Shown: positions 13,349 through 23,140 of the stretch, piece by piece
How positions within the stretch are numbered: the stretch's first letter is position 1
How the letters are laid out: the number at the start of each line of letters is the position of its first letter
DNA from: Spirodela intermedia
Lineage: Eukaryota > Streptophyta > Magnoliopsida > Alismatales > Araceae
DNA length: 64,000 nucleotides
Assembly (NCBI GenBank): GCA_902729315.2
Contig: LR746272.1
Span: 10,224,327 to 10,288,326 of the forward strand
Direction: 5' to 3'
Program-made: the position numbers and the translations under genes
Notes under the pieces: model-generated
The model's database searches: none
What the model was told of the DNA's origin: nothing
Seen by the model: only the letters and a program-made list of their open reading frames with translations

Positions 13349-13522
13349 GCTAACACTGACCCGCCAAGCCTTGGAACGAGAGAAGGAGGTAGAGGAACCG
13401 GGCTCGAGGGAGTCATGTACAGAGATCCTTCCATCATCGTAACCCACCGCTATCCTTCGACCGCAGTAGTTCCAGCCACAGCACAGCGCCCCATTCTCCA
13501 GTGTAGCCACCTGCTTCTCCAT
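5977..13522 (-). CDS. SEH1: Nucleoporin SEH1 (WD40), nine exons
   Basis: Exons, in order: 13522-13361, 11229-11121, 10977-10920, 9991-9940, 8872-8795, 8014-7859, 6842-6730, 6493-6367 and 6135-5977. They sum to 1,014 nt (337 residues); Arabidopsis SEH1 has about 326. All introns are GT/AG and all phases join. Diagnostic stretches in order are ENGALCCGWN, WVPPEYGDAIACICLDG, SQVLDIQFGV, ELLDPLELKNWQLQ, ADSPQFNSPK, WAPNIGRPYELIAVATCKG and MTLASTGGDSTVRLW. SEH1 is a WD40 propeller of the Nup107-160 (Y) complex of the nuclear pore and, in other eukaryotes, of the GATOR2/SEA nutrient-sensing complex. Exon 3, between the second and third blades, is poorly conserved and is the least certain. Intron 1 is about 2.1 kb; three others are near or above 0.9 kb and AT-rich, with no gene seen inside. 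Confidence 0.95.
13302..13348. repeat. Compound (TA)n(GA)n microsatellite in SEH1 intron 1
   Basis: TA repeats run into GA repeats just inside the SEH1 intron 1 donor, about 12 bp from the exon edge. Confidence 0.95.
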
Positions 13523-13634
13523 CCCCGCCTCCCTCTCCGACCCTCCCTTCGTCTAACACTGCCACACCGAAGACAAGACCTAACCTCTGGCCCAATTCTG
13601 TCAGCTAATGGAACACTTTCTCGGGCCCAAGAAC

Positions 13635-13642
13635 ATTTATAG
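13635..13642 (-). promoter_or_regulatory. TATA box of SEH1
   Basis: CTATAAAT on the minus strand lies about 113 bp upstream of the ATG at 13522. This would put the transcription start near 13605 and give a leader of about 85 nt. Confidence 0.5.
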
Positions 13643-14077
13643 ATACCCACCCAGTTCGGTACCCGATTCGGAAACTTTCTGACTAATCCATGGTCGACTG
13701 GCACTGCCCGGATCGGTACAAGGAAATTATATAATTTATATTTTTAAGTGATTTAAAATTTTATGATTGAAATTATTTGATGATCATAGAAATTTCAATA
13801 TAAACTTAATATGAAACATTTTGGTCGTGTACCTTAACCCTTCCCCGTGCTATCTCCTTCTTATGACATGGAATTTGGTCAACGTTTGCATTTATGCATC
13901 ATTTCCGCAATGGGCAAGCCGCATTTTCGTACTGTTGCAAGTCACGGAGGAGCTGAGTCAGCTCCTCTCAGCTGCCCGACAAGAGAGGTCGTGGCCGCCT
14001 ATCCAGTCGCTGCAGTCAGCCGCCCGACCTCAAATCCCGGCATCGGCAGTGGATAGCTCCTGGTGTGAAGGACCCCA

Positions 14078-14078
14078 T

Positions 14079-14115
<37 letters not shown>

Positions 14116-14270
14116 TCACGCACTCCTTTCTCCCTCCCTCTCTCTATCTATCCATCCTTATCTCTATCTATCTATCTATGTATCCCTATCTCTCTCTATC
14201 TATCTATCCATATCTCTATCTATCTATCCCTATCTATATATGTATCCCTATCTTTATCTAGCTGTCTAGC
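14078..14270. repeat. Compound (CT)n-(CA)n-(TCTA)n microsatellite cluster
   Basis: A CT run (about 14078-14101) passes into CA repeats and then a long imperfect TCTA/TATC tetranucleotide tract ending near 14270. It produces spurious open frames rich in Leu, Ser, Tyr and Ile, which are not genes. Confidence 0.95.
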
Positions 14271-14299
14271 TACGTAGACCATAAGATAAGTAAATTGGT

Positions 14300-15420
14300 T
14301 ATCAGGACGAAGAGTGAGTCGTAAGGGTGCAATTGTAGCCTATAGTCGAGGCTACGAACGCTACTAAGCCTTTCCTCGTCTTCTGATTCAGTGACATAGA
14401 TCAACGCTAGCATTGTCCGATTGGGTATGTGATGAGCCCCCTTCCTTCACGGCTCACCTAGACTCACGGATAATGGCTCCGAGGTTAGGAATAAGGATAA
14501 TTGTCCGCGTGATTGATAGCTGGAAGAAGTAAAGGCGGAATAGGTGGACAGAAGGGAAATAACTGAACGGAAACGCACGAAGGCGGAGACCAGAGTATAG
14601 AGCCCCGGAATCCTCACAAGCTCCCCCACTCCCTGGAGTCGGGCTCGGAAGTTCTTAAGGCCGTTGTCTTCCAGCACTACGAGGGCTGTTTCCGTCCGGC
14701 CTGTCTGGCCGGCTACGCGGCAGCGACAGTCTTCCCGGACCTGTCCTGGCGCGTCGTTCACCGTCCCATCGGTTAGATTCTGCTCCTCCCGACGGCTGAG
14801 GTGGGCTCGGTTGGAGCGCTTCAACAGCATGACCCAGATATGAACCGTGAAGCGGTGCTTCAATCTTCTTTTTTATGGGGCTTCCAAGGTGCAGCAGGTT
14901 TTTATGGGCCCAGGAGAAGAACGTCGGATTCTAGTTCGCTGGCTTGCTCTTCAAAAATACGGTGTATCCTCTTATGCCTCTAAAGGATATGATTCCCTTG
15001 TTCAGAGTGGTGCAAGGTATCTCGAATATAGCAAAGAATCCGATGAACTGACCGGGGGCCCGCCATGAAAGGCTTACTTTTTTAGTCACACGCACCTGGA
15101 GAATAACACGGAACCCTCTGTACGCTACTTCCTGGTGTCGGGGCTGTGGATATAGCAAGAAAAGAGCTTAGATTAACCGCTCTCCTTCTGCTAGCATAGA
15201 GCATAGAGCATAGAGCATAGAGCATATGAGATTAACCTAAGAGGAATGGCGGGAGCCCCTAAGTCCCACTTGGGGCGATAAGGTAATTCACGTACGCGTA
15301 CACGAACAACTCATTGATAGAATGTTCTCAAATTGCTGGTTTTTTCTCCCGGGCCAGCGCATGAGAAGCAGGGCCGCCTGCAGTCTCGCACGCTTTTATC
15401 AAGGGAAGAAGTCTCATGGA
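14300..15420. other. GC-richer block of possible organellar origin
   Basis: About 1.1 kb of balanced composition, unlike the AT-rich DNA to its right. It lacks the poly-A/T runs of the surroundings and holds open frames on both strands (for example 14447-14863 minus and 14847-15068 plus) that I cannot assign. A heptamer (AGCATAG) is repeated about five times at 15195-15225. Its texture resembles plant mitochondrial DNA, so a nuclear insert of mitochondrial origin is possible. No mitochondrial gene was recognised; the call rests on texture alone. Confidence 0.25.
15195..15228. repeat. Short tandem heptamer repeat
   Basis: AGCATAG is repeated about five times in direct tandem. Confidence 0.9.
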
Positions 15421-16627
15421 CTGTTAGAATTTTCTCCAAGTTTATTTTACACAGGTGTGCTTATTAGACTTATTAAAAAAAGACTAATGCTATCATATTA
15501 ATTAAGAGCAGCATAATCAAGTAATTCACACGTGGATCATTACTAGTTGACTTTGTGTTACATGACGTGATAATCTATTATATAAAATCGATAATTCGCT
15601 ATAAAATTGAACAATAATTGGTTACAATCACAATTTTCACATATAAATTACTAATGGGTCAAACCGCAATTATTGCAATCAATAAAATTTTGGTTGAGTA
15701 ATAATGCCATGGTACGCCATAATATTGTATTAATATTTTATCAAGCTATGCCATAAAATGTAGTAAAAATACATGAACAATAAGAATAATTTTATTACAA
15801 CTTGTACGTAAGAAAATATTATTTAGTTTGATAGAAGTATTGTAGTATCATCAACGAAGATATTTTATTAAACCTTAACCAAAGCGTTGATTTTGTGAGA
15901 GCTCACGCCTGATTATCTGTGGATTACAGCTAGCTAAGGACCAGCTCATCTCCGGGTTCTTACGTCAGAATCTTGTGACGTGTGAGAGAAAGGAACACAC
16001 CATCCAACGTGCCAAAAATTTTCAAACATTCGTACAGAATTCCTCTCAAACCTTTGCTCTAATTCTGACTTTCGAGGAAATATATTTTAGTTATTACCCA
16101 ATGAAATATGAAGGCATACAATTATTTTTATGTGGAGAAATATCATGAAAAGAGAGGTGTGTAGTCCGTAATATTAGTTTTTAAAAAGGTATTAGCTCTA
16201 TAAAATAAGCCAGTTAAATTGTTCTATTGGGAATGTGAGTGGGCTCAAGATGCTCGATGCACCACGAATAAATAAAATTTTAACCTCGCATTTCTCAAAT
16301 CCGTCGACTCTACTAAATTCCGTTCGTATATATTATTGAACGACTCGTTCAAAAGACGCCGTCCCTCACTCCACGCCAGCCTAGCCACTCTTCAACTCAG
16401 AAATGAGTATTATTGTAAGGGATGACTGGGGCCTAACTTAACAGCACGGCAGACCTCGCCATGTCGCTGTCCCTGCTTGGATCGGTAGAATTCGGCTCGA
16501 GAGGCAAAGAAACACCGGCAAAGTCCGAGTTTTTTTTATTTCTCTGACAAAGGAAAGCGGAGCCCCGCTGATCTGGCCACGCTGTTAGGCCACGCGATGA
16601 CGAACGAAAGGACGAAATTTGTTGTTT
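15421..16627. other. AT-rich intergenic DNA downstream of the UGT72 gene
   Basis: Poly-A/T-rich sequence with no coding pattern. It becomes GC-balanced near 16330 approaching the UGT72 stop. The UGT72 3' untranslated region must lie in its right end. Confidence 0.6.
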
Positions 16628-18061
16628 CTACGGTGCGGGGGAGCAGGCCCTCTTCCACTCGTCGGCCGCCGCGGCAATAGCCCTGTACGATGCCCCTCCC
16701 TCTGTTAGGCCCCTCGCGCCCTCTTCCTGGACCTCGCGCAGCCGCTCGCGCAGCCGCTTCCCGTCTTCCCCCTCCATCAGGCTCTTCACTACTTGCGCCA
16801 CCTCCCCCCTTCCCACGATGCCGTCCTCTCCAGCGCGCGGCCGCAGCGCCACCTTCACATCCTCCACCAGCAGGACGGCGTTCATCTTCTGCTCGGCGTA
16901 GAGGGGCCACGCGATCATCGGCACGCCGTGGACGACGCTCTCCAGCGATGAGTTCCAGCCGCAGTGCGTGAGGAACCCGCCCGTGGACTCGTGCCGGAGG
17001 ATCTTCACCTGCGGCGCCCACGACGACACCACCAGTCCCAACCTCTTGGTCCTCTCGACGAAACCCTCGGGCAAGAAGGCGAACGGGTCGTTCGAGCTGT
17101 GGACGCTGAAGAAGGCGGAGTCTGCCCTTTTCTCGCGGGGACTGCGCACAACCCAGAGGAACCGCTCCCCGCTCGCCTCCAGCCCCAGCGCCAGCTCCGT
17201 CAGCTGCTCCAGCGGCAGGGTCCCCCCGCTGCCGAAGGACACGAACAGCACCGATCCGCGCGGCTGCTCGTCAAGCCACGCCACGCAGCCGGATGAGTCT
17301 CTATCCGATTCCTCACCTCCGTTCCGCACGATCGGGCCGACAGGGTAGATCGTGGGATTTCCGGGATCCGCCGTGAGGGCCCTAATGGCCCCTCCTTCCA
17401 GGCCCTCGAAGCTGTTGAGGAATATTCCGGCGGCCAGCCGATACCGGCTGCTTTGCCTCAGGAGCCAGGTGTAGGCCTCATTCTTCCTGTCCTGGATGGG
17501 GTTCAGGAGATCACTTCCGTGGAGAGGGATGCATCCAGGCAGCCTTATGAGATCCGGGAGATCCCTGTACTCGCCGCTGGTCTGAGCATCAAGCTCAGGT
17601 AGCCGCAGGAAGAGAGAGAGCGACATGCCGGTGGTTGTGAAGAAGATGTACGGCCGGATACCAAATTCTCGGGCGACTTCGAGAGCAAAGCCTCCGAAGA
17701 GATCGCTGACGAGGGCGACCAGGTTTGTGGTCTTCTTGAGCTCTCCGAGGACACCGCGGACGGCGGGGAGGGCGCGGACTGCGCAGACGGAGATCACGGT
17801 CTCGGCCTTGGCATTGGAGGGGATATCGTCCAGGCTCACATCGGGGAGAACCACGTTTTCGATCCCCCTGGGGAGGCGGTCGAGAAGGGCCATCTGGGAC
17901 TTGGAGAAGACGTCGCCGGTGATGAAGGTGGCCGTGATCCGGTGATGGAGAACCAGGCGCTTCGCGAACTCGGCTAAGGGGATGAGGTGACCCATACCTG
18001 GCGTGGGAAGAAATACCAGGTGAGGAACGCCGCCGTCTCCTCCAGCGTCTGCTGCGTCCAT
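16628..18061 (-). CDS. UGT72: UDP-glycosyltransferase, UGT72 family
   Basis: An intron-less CDS of 477 residues, typical for UGT72 (hydroquinone, monolignol and flavonoid O-glucosyltransferases). The N-terminal acceptor domain carries the catalytic-His motif FLPTPGMGHLIPLAEFAKRL. The 44-residue PSPG box runs from WAPQVKILRHE through THCGWNSSLES to PLYAEQ; its terminal Gln favours UDP-glucose. Family marks VSFGSGGTLPLEQL and LPEGFVERTKRLG are present. It acts in the cytosol, moving glucose onto phenolic acceptors. The frame stays open upstream to an ATG at 18145, but a TATA element at 18162-18169 puts that ATG at or before the expected transcription start, so the start at 18061 (MDAADAGG) is preferred. 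Coding GC is very high. A decayed copy of its 5' end lies at 22586-22711. The exact acceptor cannot be inferred. Confidence 0.93.
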   Translation of the reverse strand: MDAADAGGDGGVPHLVFLPTPGMGHLIPLAEFAKRLVLHHRITATFITGDVFSKSQMALLDRLPRGIENVVLPDVSLDDIPSNAKAETVISVCAVRALPAVRGVLGELKKTTNLVALVSDLFGGFALEVAREFGIRPYIFFTTTGMSLSLFLRLPELDAQTSGEYRDLPDLIRLPGCIPLHGSDLLNPIQDRKNEAYTWLLRQSSRYRLAAGIFLNSFEGLEGGAIRALTADPGNPTIYPVGPIVRNGGEESDRDSSGCVAWLDEQPRGSVLFVSFGSGGTLPLEQLTELALGLEASGERFLWVVRSPREKRADSAFFSVHSSNDPFAFLPEGFVERTKRLGLVVSSWAPQVKILRHESTGGFLTHCGWNSSLESVVHGVPMIAWPLYAEQKMNAVLLVEDVKVALRPRAGEDGIVGRGEVAQVVKSLMEGEDGKRLRERLREVQEEGARGLTEGGASYRAIAAAADEWKRACSPAP

Positions 18062-18161
18062 AGCTTCCCACCTTCTCTCCACTGCACTGCCAACTCCTCG
18101 TCCCCTCTTGCCCACCGGAATGTGAGAGAGGCCTGTCTGAATCATCACAAACGCGCCTGTA

Positions 18162-18169
18162 TTTATAAA
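18162..18169 (-). promoter_or_regulatory. TATA box of the UGT72 gene
   Basis: TTTATAAA on the minus strand is about 100 bp upstream of the preferred ATG (18061) and 17 bp upstream of the alternative ATG at 18145. This argues against use of the longer form. Confidence 0.5.
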
Positions 18170-18199
18170 GCTGGATCATCAAGTTGCACTGAGTGGCCT

Positions 18200-18580
18200 G
18201 CCGCTGTGGCCGCAGTAGCGTGGCCCTATGGGGAGGACGCGAATTTGATGTGGATGTTGAAAATCGCGCGTATACTCCAAAACTAGTGGTGTGTGTGGAT
18301 CTGGTTCTTGTGGTTGACCGCTTTGTGACGTCACCTCTTCGTATGGCTTATGTAAGCTTGCACTCTTCTAGAAGCTCGTGCAAATAATTACTTGAGGATG
18401 AGGCTGGGTCTGCGTAGACCAGGTCAAGTACAGCTGTTAGTGTCTGGTGGTTCGGATGCAGGGCTCACAGAGTAAGGATACCTTCATGAGAGGTTGGGAG
18501 GTTGGTTAATCGAGGTGATTACAGTCTTTGCGACGGGCTTCATTAAAAAAGGAAGATGTGAATGATAGGAAGATGCCACC

Positions 18581-18627
<47 letters not shown>

Positions 18628-20860
18628 TGCTAGCCCTTTTGGCCTCGTTCTGGATAAGATGCAGAGTCTCTAGTAATAGACGTCCACATACGAAAATTGT
18701 GGCTCAGTCACCTTTCCATATTTCTACTAGTTCATAATATAAGTCAATAACTAGGCACAAACTCTCGTGTAAAGTTAGAGATTTCATGTATAATTTAGTC
18801 TCTTAATTGTGAGGAGGTTTACAAATATACTCGAAATAGAAGGTAATTAAAATATGTAAACCACTGCTCACATCTCCAAATGAGTCCATACAAACAAACT
18901 TTGAAGTTGTCTACACCTGTTTTTTAAAAAATGATACTTCAGTATAAGTGGATGTACATATTAAGAAATATTCAACAATTTACTAGATAAGCTTGACTAT
19001 GAATCCTTAGAAATTTATAAAATAAATCCGTAAGCAGGTGTGCACATGTTCTAGTTTTCATTATAATTAAAGAAATTGAAGTGACAAATATCACTATTGA
19101 CATGGCAAAAGTTGGCATGAAAATTTGACCTTGACTTTATAAGGAACTAATATCAAATCATCAAAGATCTCTTAAATAGACGTGGGGTTCATTGAATCTT
19201 AAAGGATAGAGAACCCTAAATCATCATGAGAGATGTAAAGAAATTTATTATAATCAAAGGCTGTCTTTATATAATATACAAAAGATCTAATAATACAATC
19301 TACTCACAGAATTATTTCCTAGATATCTAAGAGATCTACCAAAAAAACACACTTCGACCCTTAAGGGATACCTAAACGACTATAGCTTATCCTTCTTTAT
19401 TTTACCATTTCATGCCTTTTTATGCTAATTCAGATCCTTTTTCGTTTCTTGCAAATCTGTTCTACATTATTTACAGTCTTTAAATATTACTTAATAGGAA
19501 ATTTAATCATTTATGTGGGCTTAATTTAAGTAGAGTAATTGATTTTCAAGTCTTTATAGGGTAGATCCATAATTGATAGAGAGTTCCACATCTCTATCAA
19601 TTCAGCATATAACAATGCAAAGAATTAGCTCATTTTCTTGATGCATCATCACTCAGCACATGCATCTTTTTACATTGAATACTAAATTAAGAAATAAGTT
19701 CACACATGTACACAAGTTTGCAGTTTACTTTTGTCTACATCTTTTAACATTTGTTCATATTCAAAATTTAGCTCCTTACACGGATATAGAAATCTTTTGT
19801 AATCATTTTTTTTAAAAAAATGCACTTGGATATCTTTGTACAGTTGTAATATACACGGCACTTAAGCTTTATGCTATTAGCATCCATAGACATGAAAATG
19901 TTCCTCTAACACTGCACATTATGTGACATCCCACTATATGTATCTATGTCCACCTAGGATCCTGATTGTCCTTCTTAAACATGCAGCCTAAAATATATCT
20001 GATTGAGAATGTTTGGATTTGTTTGAATCAAAAGTCATCCTTCAAAATTAAATTTATTTTCAAAGAGGTTTGAAACTTTCAGAAAAAAGAACATTTGGCA
20101 TGATCCATGTTTATTCTTTAAGTTTCTAAAGGGAGTAGTAGTGCTACCTGGGTGAGATGAGTGAAACAAAGGAAAATCTACATTAGACATTATGATTTTG
20201 GAACCAGTTTCTTGAAGTTTGTGGTCATAATGTCAAGAAAACAACATCCAAACTTTCATGAGCAGCACAGTACCTTATCCAAAATAAAATATGTAGACAA
20301 AATAGTGGAACACTTTCAAGTATGCAGGATGTGGATCCAAGTCTAATAAAGAGTCATTCTGAATAATCTACTTGAATTTCAAGGTAAAATAAAATTAAAG
20401 ACCCCTTTCAACCTCCCTTTAGTAACGGCTCAAAATCTTCCAGATAAGAACTGAGAAATGAAATGGAATAATTGACCCAAAACAATCACAATTTTGACCA
20501 ATGAACCAAATGACACAAAGGAAGATCTCGAGAGTGATCTCGGAGAACATGGGACAGACTGGGAGAAATAGAAACAGATTAAGAGAGGGGAAGAAGAGAC
20601 TCAGAGAGATGGTTAAACTCCTAAGGATCCTTGACTCCAAAAGTATCCTCTCCCATTCGCAATGCAGTCGATATAATGTTGATCAGCCCATGAACGTGCG
20701 AGAGAGGCCCACGATCCTTTGCCCACATTCACCACATTCACCACGATCCATTCTTCCGTAAGATTTGGTTGACCGCCCGTTTGACTTGGTCGAGTGAGAA
20801 CGTGGTGTTTCCATTTACAACATCTTCGTTCGTGCGTGGGAGGTTGCTTAAAGGACTTCA
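18200..20860. other. AT-rich intergenic DNA
   Basis: No gene was recognised. It holds an (AG)n tract at 18585-18623 and long A/T runs. Open frames stay below about 90 codons and lack family features. Confidence 0.6.
18585..18623. repeat. (AG)n microsatellite
   Basis: About 19 AG units. Confidence 0.95.
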
Positions 20861-21054
20861 TCAGTATCCTTCTCACCTACGTTTAGAGGTCAGGGGCTTC
20901 CTTCTCTTCTCTGCAATGTTCTACATCTTGCCGGCATTGCGACCCTAGGAACCCCCCAGTGGGAACTCCAGAGAGACCACAAGGAAGTCGTCCGCCGCCT
21001 TGCCGTCCAACAGGGTGTGGACTTGCCACTGCGAGTGCATCGTCAGGTGAGCAC

Positions 21055-21270
21055 CTAGGTAGGTGCTCTGACCATGGAAAATGGTAGATGTTCTTCAACC
21101 CCTTCTTCTGGCACTTCATTCACAGCTTCCTTTTTGACCAGCAGCTTCCTCAGAGGTTCGGCAATGGTTTTCTGGTCTCGCAGTTTGGCTTGCAGCCCGT
21201 CATCCAGCACCTGAACTCCATGATGATGGCGAGTTCCCGGAAGCATTTTATCGAGGTAGAGAACATCTGT
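21055..21270 (-). pseudogene. Unidentified coding-like fragment
   Basis: Minus-strand frame of about 65-70 codons, rich in charged and Leu residues (GVQVLDDGLQAKLRDQKTIA, then EPLRKLLVKKEAVNE), preceded by an AG acceptor-like site near 21270. It looks like a helical piece of a real protein, but I do not recognise it and no neighbouring exon could be joined. It lies just left of the decayed SEH1 exon 1 copy. It could be a gene fragment carried by a duplication or a mobile element. Confidence 0.25.
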
Positions 21271-21529
21271 CAGAGTACGAAATCTATTCAGTACATTATA
21301 AAAATAACAATTAGTTCCATATAAATCAACTTTTGACTGTATTTCTTGTTAGCAGCACAGAGTAACGGTGCCATGAATTTTACAGCAAGTTCAGGAAGTG
21401 TACCCGGCATGGTCAATGCGTTCATGTCGAGAGAGATCGAGATTGGGATAGAGAGTAAGGGAGGGAGGAATAGAATAGTCCAACGTTGACCTAAGACACT
21501 ATGGAACAAGTAGATGAGATGGAGCGGTG

Positions 21530-21580
21530 TTCGACGGAACCATGGGCAGAGATCCTTCCGTCATTGTAGCCGTCAGCAGC
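21530..21580 (-). pseudogene. Decayed copy of SEH1 exon 1
   Basis: The plus-strand sequence around CAGAGATCCTTCCGTCATTG matches SEH1 exon 1 at about 13411-13445 (CAGAGATCCTTCCATCATCG) with further scattered identity on both sides. Read on the minus strand it encodes YNDGRIS, against YDDGRIS in SEH1. Only a short piece remains, without start or splice sites. Its orientation is the same as that of SEH1. Confidence 0.55.
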
Positions 21581-22585
21581 AGGTCCAATCATAGCATCGT
21601 AGCTCATTTATAACAGTGATGATGATTTTACATAAACAATATCATTTAATATAAGAAATAATGTAACCATTTCTTAATATTCCTGGGAATACATGTATAG
21701 ATTTACTTTTTCTATCGAATCGTTCATCCCGCTACCATCCATGTATAATAATAGCTCATCTCCAAACTTTTTTACATTTTTTTGTAATAATTCCATTACT
21801 AATGAAGCATTCCCCTCGTAGACTTTATATTCTTCTTCATACTCATTCTAAATGAGAAAAAATAATTTAAATTTATTGCCAAGAACACCTGCAAAAAAAG
21901 ATTTTTTTATGTGATGAAATATACCGAAAAGCAAAGTAGTCTGGTATTGACTTAAGTGTTAACTCTATCCATTAAACTAAATATTTTGTTCTACTAGGAT
22001 TGCGATAAAGATATCATTCGAGGATTTCAATAAAAAATGACAATGACATGTTGATACTAAACGTGGTATATTAAAAATAAATAAACATTTTAATATGCAT
22101 TTGTCATGTTGATACTTTAATGTCGGCTCTCATACATTTGAATGAGACTTCTTCATATGACAACGTCCCATCCTCATCGCTTCTAAGGTCCTTATTGTGA
22201 CACTTCATCTCAGTCAACCTCAAGCCTCTATTTTTTATATATATTTGCATAAACTTTATATACTTAACAATAGCGAAATGAAGCAAAATTCAACGATGGC
22301 CCAGTAGTTGGGGTGGCCAGTTTCTGGTCTTTCTTCTCGACCTAGATGTGGTAATGTGAGGGTTGACCGGACTTGGGCGGGGCCAAGAATGCAGTAAAAG
22401 AAAGTTAACGGAGATTCCAGCATGATCACTATTCTCGGGATAGTCGGATCAGCAATCCTTTGGTACTTAATTAACCGGGTATTTGTTATGTGGCCATCTG
22501 GTTATCGGGATTTTATTCTCTACCATGGTAGTTCACAAACAGAGAGAGAGCCACACGCTCGGATTTGGAGGGCAGTGGGGTTACG

Positions 22586-22711
22586 AAGTAGTTTGGCGAA
22601 CGCAGCCAACGTGATGAGGTGACCCATACATGGCGTAGGAAGAAATGCCAGGTCAGGAACGCGGCTGTTTTCTCCGGCGTCTGCGTCTATGGCTTCCTGC
22701 CTTCTCCTCCT
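22586..22711 (-). pseudogene. Decayed copy of the UGT72 N-terminus
   Basis: The minus-strand frame contains DADAG, VPDLAFLPTPCMGHLI and LAAFAKLL, which aligns with the UGT72 N-terminus at 18061 (DAADAGG, VPHLVFLPTPGMGHLIPLAE). The initiator ATG has become ATA and homology ends after about 42 codons, so it is non-functional. It has the same orientation as its parent and lies beyond the SEH1 exon 1 fragment, as in the original order. Confidence 0.8.
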
Positions 22712-22917
22712 CTTTCCGCTTCTCTCTCTGATACTTGGAGCGTACGTGAAAGAGAGCAACTCATCTGAAGCGTCATAAGCGGGCCCGTCCTCATGAAACC
22801 CGGAAACATCTACTTGCACCAAGATTCCTGCGATTGGCAACGAGACCTTAACAGAAAGCGGGCAGCCGACGAGCAGCGGAGATAGTGACATTCTCTCAAA
22901 CACGTGGTGTTCTGAAT

Positions 22918-23140
22918 GAATGCATGGGGCTGGCGCAGCTCTGAGTACCCACCTCCAGAAGCTCGTTTACCGCTAGACCATGACGAGAGGATGTTAGGCT
23001 GCTATATGCACGTCCCACCGTCCGTGCCACGCGGTAGCGAGGGGTGTCACAGAAAGGGAGCCCGCCCAATCACTACGGCTACCATATGGGGTGACGGGTC
23101 AGATCATGGAGTCAACTCTCATTACTGAAGAAACTACAGG
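22918..23140 (-). repeat. Possible tRNA-derived SINE-like element
   Basis: On the minus strand TGGTCTAGCGG (22970-22980) fits the RNA polymerase III A-box, followed by AAACGAGCTTCTGGAGGTGG. No good B-box (GGTTCGANNCC) was seen at the expected distance, so this is at most a degraded element. It is GC-richer than its surroundings. Confidence 0.25.

Noticed and set aside
13821-14277. Open frames of 70-146 codons over the CT/CA/TCTA cluster
   Set aside because: The peptides are low-complexity Leu/Ser/Tyr/Ile runs produced by simple repeats.
16690-17348. Plus-strand open frames opposite the UGT72 gene
   Set aside because: They are antisense shadows of a GC-rich coding sequence; no family features.
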